This document shows positions 40,213 through 49,613 of a stretch of 64,000 bases of DNA, piece after piece. This DNA comes from Psychrobacter sanguinis (GTDB lineage Bacteria; Pseudomonadota; Gammaproteobacteria; Pseudomonadales; Moraxellaceae). Positions within the stretch are counted from its first letter, which is position 1. Every line of letters begins with the position of its first letter. The stretch covers positions 3,038,001 through 3,102,000 of the forward strand of contig NZ_CP085990.1 in the NCBI RefSeq assembly GCF_020736705.1, written 5' to 3'. The notes under the pieces are model-generated. The model made no database searches. It was given only the letters and a program-made list of their open reading frames with translations, and was not told where the DNA came from. The translations under genes were made by a program, and so were the position numbers.

Positions 40213-41337
40213 TTATTCGTAACCCGCACGATCCATTAACTGAACGGCTTCTGCTTGGCGCTGACCGAAGATACTAACGTTAATATTATCTTGGTTGAAG
40301 CTGCCCCATGAACGCAGCATATCTGACTCATCGATACCTGCTTTAACAGGATATTCTTTATCACTGCTGGCGTATTTGCCTTGTGCTGTATCTGAAGATA
40401 ACCATTCAATAAGCTTACGGGCGCCTTCAACATTATCAGAGTTTTTGATGATACCGGCACCAGATACGTTTACATGAGTACCTGTGGCTTCAGCACCTTC
40501 ACCTTGGTTTGCCCAGAATAGTTTCACTGGGAATTTAGGGTTCTCATCTAAGATGCGACCATAATAATAGCTGTTGGCAATACCTACTTGACACTGACCT
40601 GAAGCAATAGCTTCTAACAATTTAGTATCATTGCTAAATACAGGTGCCGCTAAGTTAGCTACCCAACCTTTTACGATTTCTTCTGTTTTTTCAGGACCAT
40701 AATGCTCAATCATACTGGCCACTAATGACTGGTTATATACCTTTTTAGAGGTGCGTAAACACAGCTTACCTTTCCATTTAGGATCAGCTAAATCAGCATA
40801 AGTAGACAAATCTGTTGGCTGAACTTTGGCTGGATCATAGAAGATAGTGCGGGCACGTAAAGACAGACCGGTCCATAGATCGTCTACTGAACGGTATTTT
40901 TCAGGAACATTGCTGTTGACCACTTCTGACTTGATTGGTTGTAATAAACCTTGTTGACCCGCTTGCCATAGGTTACCAGCATCAACAGTTAGCAGGACGT
41001 CAGCAGGGGTGTTGGTACTTTCTGCTTCTAAGCGAGCCATTAATGGGCCGCTATCATCTGTGACTAATTCAACAGGAATGCCCGTCTCTTTAGTGAACTC
41101 ATCCAATAAAGGCTGGATAAGCTGCTCATTACGTGATGAGTAAATAGTTACCGTATCATTTGAAGCTTTATCAGTCGCCTGCACTTCTGTTTTCTGTTCG
41201 GTCTCTGCTGTGGTTGCGCTCTCTTCAGTAGATTGATTACAACCTACCAATGCCATTGCACCGATAACAGCAGCACTTAACATTGAATATTTAGTGCTAG
41301 ATTTAACAATTGATTTCGCTTCTCGTGATGTACCCAT
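40213..41337 (-). CDS. fbpA: Ferric iron ABC transporter, substrate-binding lipoprotein (FbpA type)
   Basis: This periplasmic binding protein carries Fe(III) to the permease. It has a lipobox ALVGC (Cys33) and so is tethered, whereas Neisseria FbpA is free. The bilobed fold begins TVTIYSSRNEQLIQPLLDEFTKETGI. The tyrosine cluster that coordinates iron is present: Tyr257-Tyr259 in GIANSYYYGRI. Cys193 and Cys249 (KLCLRT, SGQCQVG) may form the disulfide seen in relatives. AGAGG lies six bases before the ATG. A Fur-like site is about 95 bases upstream. Confidence 0.92.
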   Translation of the reverse strand: MGTSREAKSIVKSSTKYSMLSAAVIGAMALVGCNQSTEESATTAETEQKTEVQATDKASNDTVTIYSSRNEQLIQPLLDEFTKETGIPVELVTDDSGPLMARLEAESTNTPADVLLTVDAGNLWQAGQQGLLQPIKSEVVNSNVPEKYRSVDDLWTGLSLRARTIFYDPAKVQPTDLSTYADLADPKWKGKLCLRTSKKVYNQSLVASMIEHYGPEKTEEIVKGWVANLAAPVFSNDTKLLEAIASGQCQVGIANSYYYGRILDENPKFPVKLFWANQGEGAEATGTHVNVSGAGIIKNSDNVEGARKLIEWLSSDTAQGKYASSDKEYPVKAGIDESDMLRSWGSFNQDNINVSIFGQRQAEAVQLMDRAGYE

Positions 41338-41431
41338 TTTGGCCTCTTTGAAGAATTAAGCGTATGATTTATTGAGCTATTTTTTATTGTTGTTAAAGTG
41401 TTTACTTAAGCAACAGAACGCATTTTAATAC

Positions 41432-41454
41432 AAATGGTAATAATTATCAATAGC
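41432..41454 (-). promoter_or_regulatory. Possible Fur box upstream of fbpA
   Basis: On the minus strand TTGATAATTATTACCATT resembles the Fur consensus of GATAAT hexamers (first hexamer exact, the others partial). It is 95-117 bases before the fbpA start. A second AT-rich palindrome, agcaattgat, lies beside it. The assignment leans on the function of the gene. Confidence 0.45.
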
Positions 41455-41552
41455 AATTGATATTCAATCAATTTAACCCTTTTATCTAGCCTGTTAACTA
41501 GGCCATTAATTTAGTCATTGTAGCGGTTTGTTTTTTGCTTATCTTGTAGAAT

Positions 41553-42692
41553 TTACTCTACTTTTAGCTCATTGTTCGCATCTTCTTCCTTAATTTCAGG
41601 TTCTTTTTTCGCCGGTTCTATCTTACTGTGATTACTCATAATATCACTTAAAGGGGTCACATCTGCTTCAAACTGTGTCCACTCAGGACGAATGGCATCA
41701 AGGTTAACCGTTTCATCTTTAATATCTACCACAGGGAAAGTGCTAGTATAAAAGGCCAATAACGCCTGTCCACGATCGCTGACCAGCCATTCCATAAATC
41801 GTAAAGCCTGTCCCACCTCTTCACCCGTATCAACCATACCTATACTAATCGCATTGGTAATCGCCCCTCTGTTAATTTGATTGGGCCACATAAGTCGAAT
41901 TTGAGTCTGAGGATTGGCTTTGGCATAACCCCAGAACGCATCACTATCTACAATACCCACGTCACAATAGCCTTGCTCCATTCGGCTTAGTACTTCTGCA
42001 TTGCTGGCCAGAGGGCTGCCCATATTGGTCTGCCAATTGGCAAGAATCTCAGGGGTAAGCTTGGTGCCATTGTAAGACATCATCATTTTAGCTATGGCTT
42101 GGTTTTCAGGGCTATAGATATCGGTCATACATAGTCTTCCAAGCCACTTATTTGCCCCTAGACCCGCGTAGTTTACCAATTCGCGTTCATTAACTTTTTC
42201 TTTGTTATAAACAATGCTTCGAGCATATTTACCAACACCAAACCACTCCCCATCGGCATCTCGATAGTGCATCGGCACTGCCGAATTAAGGGCTTCTGAT
42301 CCTATCGGCTGTAAAACATGACTGGCTTTGGCATTAGCTAAGGTGTAGGCACTGTGCATCATTAACATGTCCACACCTTTGGGCAATTTAACATCAAAGT
42401 GCAACGGTGGCTCTTCATCAAAGCTAATGGTAAACACACTTTTATCCACGGGTACCCATTCAATCACGATACCTGTTTCTTTGCGATACGCTTCACTAAG
42501 CGCGCTTAAGTTTTTGATATCAAGGTCAGTTCCTACCTGAAATCTCTCTTGACTAATTTGCACTTTGTTAGGCGTCTGCTTTTGCTCATCTTTATGGGTA
42601 TCTGAACACCCCGTTAAGCTTATTGCCGCAAAAACCAATAAAGACAACGTCTTGTTTAAGAAACTGCTATTTAAACTAACCACCTTGAGCAT
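41553..42692 (-). CDS. FbpA-like extracellular solute-binding lipoprotein lacking the tyrosine cluster
   Basis: A 379-residue paralogue of the FbpA encoded next to it, with lipobox SLTGC (Cys29) and the same fold landmarks: KNLSALSEAYRKETGIVIEW, LQPIGSEALNSAVPMHYRD, ARSIVYNKEKV, GRLCMTDIYSPENQA. At the place of FbpA GIANSYYYG it reads GIVDSDAFWGY, so Asp251-Ala252-Phe253 replace the three tyrosines. It should therefore bind a different ligand, bind iron differently, or act without binding. The tail is a 30-residue Glu/Lys run. It lies upstream of fbpA in the same direction, 215 bases away, with no permease of its own. Confidence 0.82.
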   Translation of the reverse strand: MLKVVSLNSSFLNKTLSLLVFAAISLTGCSDTHKDEQKQTPNKVQISQERFQVGTDLDIKNLSALSEAYRKETGIVIEWVPVDKSVFTISFDEEPPLHFDVKLPKGVDMLMMHSAYTLANAKASHVLQPIGSEALNSAVPMHYRDADGEWFGVGKYARSIVYNKEKVNERELVNYAGLGANKWLGRLCMTDIYSPENQAIAKMMMSYNGTKLTPEILANWQTNMGSPLASNAEVLSRMEQGYCDVGIVDSDAFWGYAKANPQTQIRLMWPNQINRGAITNAISIGMVDTGEEVGQALRFMEWLVSDRGQALLAFYTSTFPVVDIKDETVNLDAIRPEWTQFEADVTPLSDIMSNHSKIEPAKKEPEIKEEDANNELKVE

Positions 42693-42830
42693 GAAAGGAA
42701 ACCTATAGGATTTGGATAAGCAAATGAGCTGGGCGAACAGTGACTGTAGAGGATAGAACGAAAATATTATCAGACAAAATTCTGGTTAAAGATAAATCTT
42801 GTTAAACACTAAGTATAACCGAAAACGACA

Positions 42831-43544
42831 CTATAAATAACGACCACAAAGCGCATTAACCGCCGCTTCAGTCCGCAAAATTCTTTGACCTATAGTAACC
42901 GCCTGACAGCCATGGTCTTGCAATAACCCCACTTCATACTCTATCCAGCCACCTTCTGCCCCTATACATAGGACTTGCGGCAGGCCTGTCTGCTCAATAA
43001 ATTCATTAAATGATAAGGTGCTATAAGGATGAGTCACCACCATCGTATGACTTGTAGCCCATTGGCTAAGCTCATCTTCAACAAAAGGTTTAAAGCGTTT
43101 TTTTAATTGAATTACCGGCGGTATGGTGTCCACGCCTTGTTGTAGACCTTCTTTAATAAACTCGTCAATTCGTGCCAGCATAGGACTTTGCCAATAGCTT
43201 TTATCAGTACGATAACTATTTACTAAAATAATCTTACGGACGCCAATAGCAGTCATGTCCATAATCAAACGGCGTAGCACTTTGGGTCTTGGTAAGGCCA
43301 AAATCACCGTCAAGTCAAGCTTGATTGGCGGCGGTATATCTAAAGTAATATCGGTCAATTTTAGCTGCGTATCCGACACCGCTTCTATTACCGCTGATCC
43401 TAAATTACCTTGCAAACTGCCTACCTTTAAACGATCGCCTGTCTCTAACTCTAACACTTGTTGCACATGTTTAATCTGATTCACTTCAGTAAGAGTTAAA
43501 CAAGTCTGTCCTTTTTCAATCTCAGGCAGCAGTAAGATATTCAC
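42831..43544 (-). CDS. rsmE: 16S rRNA (uracil-1498-N3)-methyltransferase
   Basis: RsmE methylates U1498 in the 30S subunit. The N-terminal PUA-like domain (1-70: MNILLLPEIEKGQTCLTLTEVNQIKHVQQVLELETGDRLKV) is followed by a SPOUT knot domain that ends with the conserved CIGAEGGWIEYEVGLL and GQRILRTEAAVNAL. The start is GTG at 43544, overlapping the waaA stop in GTGA, so translation is probably coupled to waaA. 237 residues, near the usual 240-245. Confidence 0.92.
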   Translation of the reverse strand: MNILLLPEIEKGQTCLTLTEVNQIKHVQQVLELETGDRLKVGSLQGNLGSAVIEAVSDTQLKLTDITLDIPPPIKLDLTVILALPRPKVLRRLIMDMTAIGVRKIILVNSYRTDKSYWQSPMLARIDEFIKEGLQQGVDTIPPVIQLKKRFKPFVEDELSQWATSHTMVVTHPYSTLSFNEFIEQTGLPQVLCIGAEGGWIEYEVGLLQDHGCQAVTIGQRILRTEAAVNALCGRYL

Positions 43545-45154
43545 TGTATCTCGCCCTCACCACGTTTACGCACTTTAAAATAATCCAAGTCTACCTCTTC
43601 CTCTTTAGGATCGGGAGATGGTGGGGGAAGTTGGCTGGTTTTTAATAGACTCTCTATCATGGCCAACTGCTTTTGCATGGCATCACTTTTGCTGTTAACC
43701 AGATCTTGACCCTTTTTACCGGCTTGTTGAGCAAGCTCAGGATGAGTTAACCAATAAATAATACTCTCAGCTAATGTGGTGTTGGCCAAATTTTCAGCAG
43801 ATTTAGACCCTTTATTTTTGCGACTATTATCTACGGCAGCCACGATGGTCAACGCCCCTACTTCATTTAGGGCTGCCACTACTTCATGACAAGACTGAGT
43901 ATAGGGTCCCATGATCACAGGTTTGGCCAAACTGGCCACTTCTATCGGATTGTGACCCCCAATATTCACCAAAGAGCCACCCACTAAAGCCACCTGCGCC
44001 AATTGATAACAAGCTGTTAGCTCTCCCATAGTGTCCGAAAGATAAACTTGCGTATCCGATTCGATAAGCTGCTCTTGACTCCGTCTGCGATAAATTAAAC
44101 CCGATTGTTCAAGCAGTGCTGCAACCGCATCAAAGCGTTCGGGATGGCGAGGGACTAAGATCAGTAGCGCATTGGCCAACTTAGACTGTGCTATCAGCTG
44201 TTTATGAGCATCAATAGCGGCTTGCTCTTCCCCTTCATGAGTACTGCCCGCTACCCAAATAGGTCTATTTATGGCATCACTATGGGCACTGAATTTGGCT
44301 GATAGATTCAAATCATCATCAGTAAGTGCTTCAGAATTTGGCTGAGTTGAACCGGTAGACCACTTTAGAGAATTTGCTCGGCGTATCTTTGCCACTTCAG
44401 TGCCCAGATGGCGAAAGCGTTTTGCTGAATCAGCATCTTGCGCAATAATCATACTAATATTGTGCATCATACTTTTGCTGACAGACTCATATTTGGCATA
44501 GTTTTCAAATGATTTTTGCGACAGTCTAGCGTTCACTAATACTGAAGGAATGCCTGCCTCCTTCAATACAGACAATATATTGGCCCAAAGTTCAGTTTCT
44601 ACAAACATGGCTAAATCAGGTTGGGCTTTGTTAACGAACTTTTTAATCACCGCTTTGTCATCGACTGGCACGAAAGTATGAACCATTTGTCTACTAGCGA
44701 TGGCCTCTGCAAAAATCTGTTCTGTGCGTGCAAAGCCAGTCTGCGTGGTGTTGGTCACCCAAAGCCGTGCCCCTTTCTGTAGCATGACCTTTAACATAGG
44801 GGCAATGGTATTGGTCTCTCCCAATGAAACAGCATGACACCATATATTAGCACCGTTCAAAGGCGTCGACTTATCAGATTTTGTAGATTGGGTTAAAGCA
44901 AGCTGCGTCACCGGAGGTTCAGGATAGCGGCGCCCATAACGGGCATCTATTTCCTGCTTATAATTAGCAACTGGTATCTCGCCTTTTTTGGCTTTACTAT
45001 GACGGCGCCACAATACTAGTCTATAGGCAGGCTTTAATAGCTTCATTACCAGTTTATAATACCGAGGTGGCGGTACTACCTCGGTAGATTTTGCAACATT
45101 TGATACTGAAGTGTAGGCTGAATTAGAAGCGTTGGCGTCTTTGTTGTCTGGCAT
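43541..45154 (-). CDS. waaA: 3-deoxy-D-manno-octulosonic acid (Kdo) transferase
   Basis: WaaA adds Kdo to lipid A precursor at the inner membrane. Recognised parts are WCHAVSLGETNTI (the usual ASVGE region), LAMFVETELWANIL with the catalytic Glu, WVAGSTHEGEE, and the C-terminal ALVGGSLVNIGGHNPIEVASLAKPVIMGP. At 537 residues it is over 100 longer than E. coli WaaA, with an extra N-terminal Ser/Lys-rich part and inserts. ATG 45154 (AGG six bases upstream) is preferred over the TTG at 45160. It overlaps rsmE by four bases. Confidence 0.93.
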   Translation of the reverse strand: MPDNKDANASNSAYTSVSNVAKSTEVVPPPRYYKLVMKLLKPAYRLVLWRRHSKAKKGEIPVANYKQEIDARYGRRYPEPPVTQLALTQSTKSDKSTPLNGANIWCHAVSLGETNTIAPMLKVMLQKGARLWVTNTTQTGFARTEQIFAEAIASRQMVHTFVPVDDKAVIKKFVNKAQPDLAMFVETELWANILSVLKEAGIPSVLVNARLSQKSFENYAKYESVSKSMMHNISMIIAQDADSAKRFRHLGTEVAKIRRANSLKWSTGSTQPNSEALTDDDLNLSAKFSAHSDAINRPIWVAGSTHEGEEQAAIDAHKQLIAQSKLANALLILVPRHPERFDAVAALLEQSGLIYRRRSQEQLIESDTQVYLSDTMGELTACYQLAQVALVGGSLVNIGGHNPIEVASLAKPVIMGPYTQSCHEVVAALNEVGALTIVAAVDNSRKNKGSKSAENLANTTLAESIIYWLTHPELAQQAGKKGQDLVNSKSDAMQKQLAMIESLLKTSQLPPPSPDPKEEEVDLDYFKVRKRGEGEIQ

Positions 45155-45315
45155 AATCAACCTATTGTCACCTTTTAAAGAAAATCAATCTAAAGAAAAC
45201 CGAGTTAAAGAAAATGACTGCATCCCCTTATTGGGTAAACCATAAAACCCAGCAAGCACATACTTTAAACAGTCCGTATAAAAAATAGCGGCTATTTTAC
45301 CGCATTTGAATTTTA

Positions 45316-45346
45316 TAAAATAGCAATTGCTATCAATAATTTATCC
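45316..45346. promoter_or_regulatory. AT-rich palindrome aatagcaattgctat between cls and waaA
   Basis: The palindrome tagcaattgcta (near 45320-45331) followed by tcaataat lies in the gap between the cardiolipin synthase stop and the waaA start. A near copy, atagcaattgatat, lies next to the Fur-like site of fbpA (near 41450-41463). It could be an operator for waaA or a chance AT-rich palindrome. Confidence 0.3.
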
Positions 45347-45347
45347 C

Positions 45348-47117
45348 CTAAAGTAGGGGGCTGAACAGACGAATGCCCGAATCAAAAAGTCTTTTATAAT
45401 TCGGCCGGGCCTCCCAATCATTCAACTGTAACATTTCACACTGTGTTAAGTAAGCCTTTTGACAGGCATAGACTTGTTCAACGATACTTGGGGTGTATAA
45501 AGCCAAGCTAATTTCCATATTGAGATAAAAGCTACGCATGTCCATATTAACCGTCCCAAACAGACAATAGTCATCATCTATAACAATAGTTTTCGCATGT
45601 AATAGTCCCCCTTTAAACAGCGCAATTTTTACCCCCGCCTCCATCAATAAAGCATAGGACGCTTGTGAAGCATGCTGTACAAAAAACGAATCTACTTTTT
45701 TGGGCAAAATTAAGGTGACATCTACACCACGTTTGGCGGCCGTGGTTAAAGCTGCCAATAAGGCCTCATCTGGCACAAAATAAGGAGTGGTTATCTGAAT
45801 GCGACTATCGGCTCTATGAAATATTGTCAGTAACGTGTTGTAAATTACATGCTCGGTGATACGCGGCGCTGAAGGAATAAGCTGTGCCATGACATTGTCA
45901 ATCACAGGCATGTCTGCAATAGTCTGCAGATAGTGGGGTAAATCATGGTCAACACCCTCTAGGGTTATCTCATAACCAGGGTCTTGTTCTGAGGCTTTAA
46001 AGTCATGACCATATTCATCACTAAGATTGAAAGAAGATATCTGTCTGGCCAAATATCCTGATGCTTTACCATTAATATCATTAATTGCGGGCTTAGGACG
46101 ATAAAGCTTACGGGTATACATGTTTATGTTATTTTCAATACGATAACCTAGCTGTTCTAAGTTACGGGTGCTCTCCGCGCCAATATCAGTCACATTTACC
46201 GCAGCCAAAGCGGTGACCACACTGACCGGATTTTCACTTTGAATACGCATGATGAGATCAATCCACTCACCCACTGCTTTGTCTTGTTTAAAAAACTCAG
46301 GATCAACTAAGTTAAAGCTACCGGTATAGCCAATATCATCATCTACCACCACAATCTTGCGATGATTACGCAAGTCACTGCGTTTGAATAAGGTTTTAAA
46401 TAAGCCCACCGGTAACGATTGATGAATAATGACCCCAGCGGCAATTAACCTCTCGTGCCAGTCATCTGTAAAAAAACTAAAACTGCCCACGCTATCGGCC
46501 AATATTTGACACTCTACGCCTCTCTCAGCTGCATCAATCAATGCTTGGAACACTTCCTTAACCCGCCCTTTAGGGTAAATAATATAAAACTCCATCAAAA
46601 TTAAGGTCGAGGCATCATTAATATCCGCTATTAACGAATCAAAAATACTATCGGCAGAAGTTAATAGCTGCATTTGGTGTTTGTCATACACTCCAAAGCC
46701 AGTATCAAAGGTACCTATACGGCTTACCCCTTGGTAGCGCTTAGGTAAGGTATCATCTACTTTTGCCAGTTGAATATCTTGACGCTTCGCCACTCCTTGA
46801 AGCATTTTCTGAGCTTGGGCGTTACGCAACTTATAACTTTTACCTAGATAAGGCTCTCCGACCAAGATGTAGGCAACTATACTAAAGAAAGGAATGGCAA
46901 ATAATAAGACCAACCAGGCAATGGCAATGCCAGTGTTGCGCTGTGTCGACAAAATCCGCACAACCATGAACACAGTTAATAACAAGTGAATCGATACCCC
47001 CACCCAAGCCCAGTCTCCAGCCGAGATAGATTCTATCGATGCCGTTAACGTCTCTAATTGCTGCATTAGATCGGATTGAGCAGTTAAGACGACTGAAGAG
47101 GGAGCAAAGCGACTCAT
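45348..47117 (-). CDS. cls: Cardiolipin synthase, phospholipase D type
   Basis: Condenses two phosphatidylglycerols, or an equivalent pair, to cardiolipin at the inner membrane. Two N-terminal helices (about 34-53 and 60-82) are followed by paired HKD catalytic motifs: NHRKIVVVDDDIGYTGSFN in the first half and HAKTIVIDDDYCLFGTVNMD in the second. A loop of about 100 residues between the halves (around 300-400) is longer than in E. coli ClsA (589 against 486 residues in total). No strong ribosome site is visible at the ATG. It stands between the topoisomerase gene and waaA, all on the minus strand. Confidence 0.92.
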   Translation of the reverse strand: MSRFAPSSVVLTAQSDLMQQLETLTASIESISAGDWAWVGVSIHLLLTVFMVVRILSTQRNTGIAIAWLVLLFAIPFFSIVAYILVGEPYLGKSYKLRNAQAQKMLQGVAKRQDIQLAKVDDTLPKRYQGVSRIGTFDTGFGVYDKHQMQLLTSADSIFDSLIADINDASTLILMEFYIIYPKGRVKEVFQALIDAAERGVECQILADSVGSFSFFTDDWHERLIAAGVIIHQSLPVGLFKTLFKRSDLRNHRKIVVVDDDIGYTGSFNLVDPEFFKQDKAVGEWIDLIMRIQSENPVSVVTALAAVNVTDIGAESTRNLEQLGYRIENNINMYTRKLYRPKPAINDINGKASGYLARQISSFNLSDEYGHDFKASEQDPGYEITLEGVDHDLPHYLQTIADMPVIDNVMAQLIPSAPRITEHVIYNTLLTIFHRADSRIQITTPYFVPDEALLAALTTAAKRGVDVTLILPKKVDSFFVQHASQASYALLMEAGVKIALFKGGLLHAKTIVIDDDYCLFGTVNMDMRSFYLNMEISLALYTPSIVEQVYACQKAYLTQCEMLQLNDWEARPNYKRLFDSGIRLFSPLL

Positions 47118-47184
47118 GAGGTATACGACTAATTTGAGGATTAATGTAAAGATAAATAGGAAGGAATAAAAGCTAAACGATAGA

Positions 47185-48294
47185 TTACTCGTTTGCTGTC
47201 AAAAATGCCAATAATGCTTTTTCTTTTGGCTGCTGATAACGTTGGGTACGGCCTCGACGTCCTAGTTTATAGCTTTCTATAAACTGCTTATCTAAAAAGC
47301 TATTGATGATTTTAGGGTGAATGTATGAGGCACGGCACACACTTGGGGTATTGCCTAGATTTGCTGCCACTTCTTTTACCATATTAACCACCAACTGCTG
47401 CCGTTCATTGCTATCGGCTGCGCTATCAAGTACAGTCTGATCTGCATGTTGATACAAATAATCAGCGGCTAAAACTGACGCCATCCACGTTCTAAAGTCT
47501 TTCGCACTATATTCCTCACCCGTATGCTCACGTAGATACTCATTGATATCTTCGCTCTCTATAATCTGTTTATTACCCGCCTCATCGATGTATTTAAAAA
47601 TGCGATAGCCGGGTAAGTCTGAACAGGCTGTGACGATGTCTATCAGACGCTCATCTTGCAACTCTATGTGATGTTCTTTGGCACTTTTTCCCACGAAATC
47701 AAAAGCCAACCCCTCCTCAGTTTCAGTCACATGCTTACTTCTTAAGGTGCTCAAACCATAGCTTTTGTTTTCTTTAGCATACCTGTCGTTACCAATACGA
47801 ATTAGCGTGGTTTCTAGCAATTTAACCACTGCAGCTAACACATTTTCGCGGCTAAGCATCTCGGACTCAAGGTCTTGTTCAATCTGAGCACGCAGGTTGG
47901 GTAGCTTTCTACCAAAACCAATCATTGCATCGAACTTGGCCTCATCTCGGACTTTATTCCACTGCTCATGATATAGATACTGCTTACGCCCTTTTTCATC
48001 GCGTCCCGTACACTGCAAGTGACCGTTCTCATACTCGCATATCCACACCTCTGACCACATTGGTGGAATGGCCAACGCGTCAAAACGTTGACGCAGCTTT
48101 TTGTCTTTAACCGTATTACCTTCAATATCTCGATAACTAAACCCTTTACCACAACGCTTTCGTGAGTAGCCAGGCACATCATCACTGACGTAACGCAATT
48201 TAGCTTGCTTAGCGAGTGCTTCATAGTCATGTCGAATATCACTATCACAAACGACAGATTTTGAACGGCTCTTTGATTGATTCATTTGACTCAT
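47185..48294 (-). CDS. DNA topoisomerase IB, bacterial/poxvirus type
   Basis: This is a 369-residue type IB topoisomerase, which relaxes supercoils through a 3'-phosphotyrosine. It resembles the poxvirus-like enzymes found in a scattered set of bacteria: N-terminal domain with RRCGKGFSYRD-type features and LRQRFDALAIPPMWSEVWI, then the catalytic domain with LIRIGNDRYAKENKSYGLSTLR, FVGKSAKEH and, near the C-terminus, RASYIHPKII with the likely nucleophile Tyr324. AGGGG six bases before the ATG supports the start. It is an accessory enzyme and patchily distributed, so transfer is possible, but base composition looks like the neighbours. Confidence 0.88.
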   Translation of the reverse strand: MSQMNQSKSRSKSVVCDSDIRHDYEALAKQAKLRYVSDDVPGYSRKRCGKGFSYRDIEGNTVKDKKLRQRFDALAIPPMWSEVWICEYENGHLQCTGRDEKGRKQYLYHEQWNKVRDEAKFDAMIGFGRKLPNLRAQIEQDLESEMLSRENVLAAVVKLLETTLIRIGNDRYAKENKSYGLSTLRSKHVTETEEGLAFDFVGKSAKEHHIELQDERLIDIVTACSDLPGYRIFKYIDEAGNKQIIESEDINEYLREHTGEEYSAKDFRTWMASVLAADYLYQHADQTVLDSAADSNERQQLVVNMVKEVAANLGNTPSVCRASYIHPKIINSFLDKQFIESYKLGRRGRTQRYQQPKEKALLAFLTANE

Positions 48295-48473
48295 TACTGC
48301 CCCTGTAACTAAAAAATATGACTGAAATATTTATATGCTATGTGATCGTTATTTTAAAGATACTGAGCGTACTAACACAGAGGAACCGCTTAGTAGAACT
48401 GTTAATCCATGTAATTTCATTTTTGGTGGGTTGATATTTGCTTAGGCTGTAAAGGTCAAATCAGACGCTAAAC

Positions 48474-48508
48474 AAAAAAGGCCATCCCTTTACTAGGAAC
48501 AGCCTTCA
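48474..48508 (-). terminator. Terminator after the 3-hydroxyacyl-CoA dehydrogenase gene
   Basis: On the minus strand an 11-bp stem with three G-U pairs (48478-48506, loop tagtaaa) is followed by T6. It lies about 75 bases after the gene. Confidence 0.65.
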
Positions 48509-48581
48509 AAAACTCATCAAAAGTTTTAATCATTAATAAGGTCAATTTAGACAGCAATCTTTGTACTGTCTTCCGCCCCTA

Positions 48582-49358
48582 TTAAATCATTCTGATAGCG
48601 CCGTCTAAACGAATGACTTCCGCATTTAGATAAGCATTCTCAATAATATGAGCCACTAATTTCGCAAACTCTGATGGCTCACCTAAACGTTTAGGATAAG
48701 GCACACTGGCTTTCAATTCTTCTTGTGCTTTTTCAGGAAGACCTGCCATCATAGGTGTGGCAAAAATACCTGGGGCGATAGTCATAACGCGAATACCATG
48801 ACGTGTTAGCTCACGGGCAAGTGGTAGCATCATACCAACCACACCTGCCTTAGAGGAACTATAACTGCCTTGACCAACTTGACCATCAAAAGCTGCAATT
48901 GAGGCAGTGTTAATAATAATACCGCGGTCTTCATTTTTAGCACCACCATCAGCCGCCACACGCTTAGCGATACTGGCCGCAACCAAGCGAGCCACGTTAA
49001 AACTACCCACTAAGTTGATTTGAACCCCTTTACTAAACTTATCTAAATCCGCTGGATTATTGTCACGATCAAGTAGCTTCTGCACAATGGCAACACCGGC
49101 ACAGTTAATGCTACCTGCCAGACCGCCAAACTCTTTTTCAGCTGTCTCTACCGCAGCTTGTACCTGCTCACCGCTGGTCACATCACAGCGTACAAAACGG
49201 ACCGCATCACCAAGCTCTTTGGCCAGCGCCTCACCCGTCTCTTCATTTAGATCAGCAATGACCACATTCGCACCACGTGCCACTAATTCTCTTGTGGTTG
49301 CTTCACCAAGTCCTGATGCACCGCCGGTAACGATAAAAGTTTGCGATTCGGTTTTCAT
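48582..49358 (-). CDS. Short-chain 3-hydroxyacyl-CoA dehydrogenase
   Basis: The 258-residue SDR enzyme resembles type II 3-hydroxyacyl-CoA dehydrogenases (HSD17B10-like), which oxidise 3-hydroxyacyl-CoA with NAD+ in fatty-acid or branched-chain breakdown. The cofactor motif is TGGASGLG (11-18), with Asp36 in VVIADLN favouring NAD, NCAG at 85-88 and the triad Ser153, Tyr166, Lys170. LGEPSEFAKLVAHIIEN and the final LDGAIRM are typical. AAGGA precedes the ATG. It lies downstream of an acyl-CoA synthetase gene, which fits a fatty-acid catabolic role. Confidence 0.88.
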   Translation of the reverse strand: MKTESQTFIVTGGASGLGEATTRELVARGANVVIADLNEETGEALAKELGDAVRFVRCDVTSGEQVQAAVETAEKEFGGLAGSINCAGVAIVQKLLDRDNNPADLDKFSKGVQINLVGSFNVARLVAASIAKRVAADGGAKNEDRGIIINTASIAAFDGQVGQGSYSSSKAGVVGMMLPLARELTRHGIRVMTIAPGIFATPMMAGLPEKAQEELKASVPYPKRLGEPSEFAKLVAHIIENAYLNAEVIRLDGAIRMI

Positions 49359-49613
49359 ATAATATCCTTATAATATATTAAGTTAACACATAGACAGCCA
49401 TTGACTGGCCGCTTTTCTATAGTTTTTACAAACTAAATTTAGTTAAAAAGCTGATTTTAAAATGGGTGACTTTAAAGTTGCTAGCTTTGGAGTTAGTAAT
49501 TTTGAGTTCAATAACTTTGAATTTGGCAAAACCGTCTTGGATCATGCCGCGTAAGTCTTTGATTCAAATAGACCCTTTTGACCATGCCAGCCTAGCTTTC
49601 CTAATAATATACT

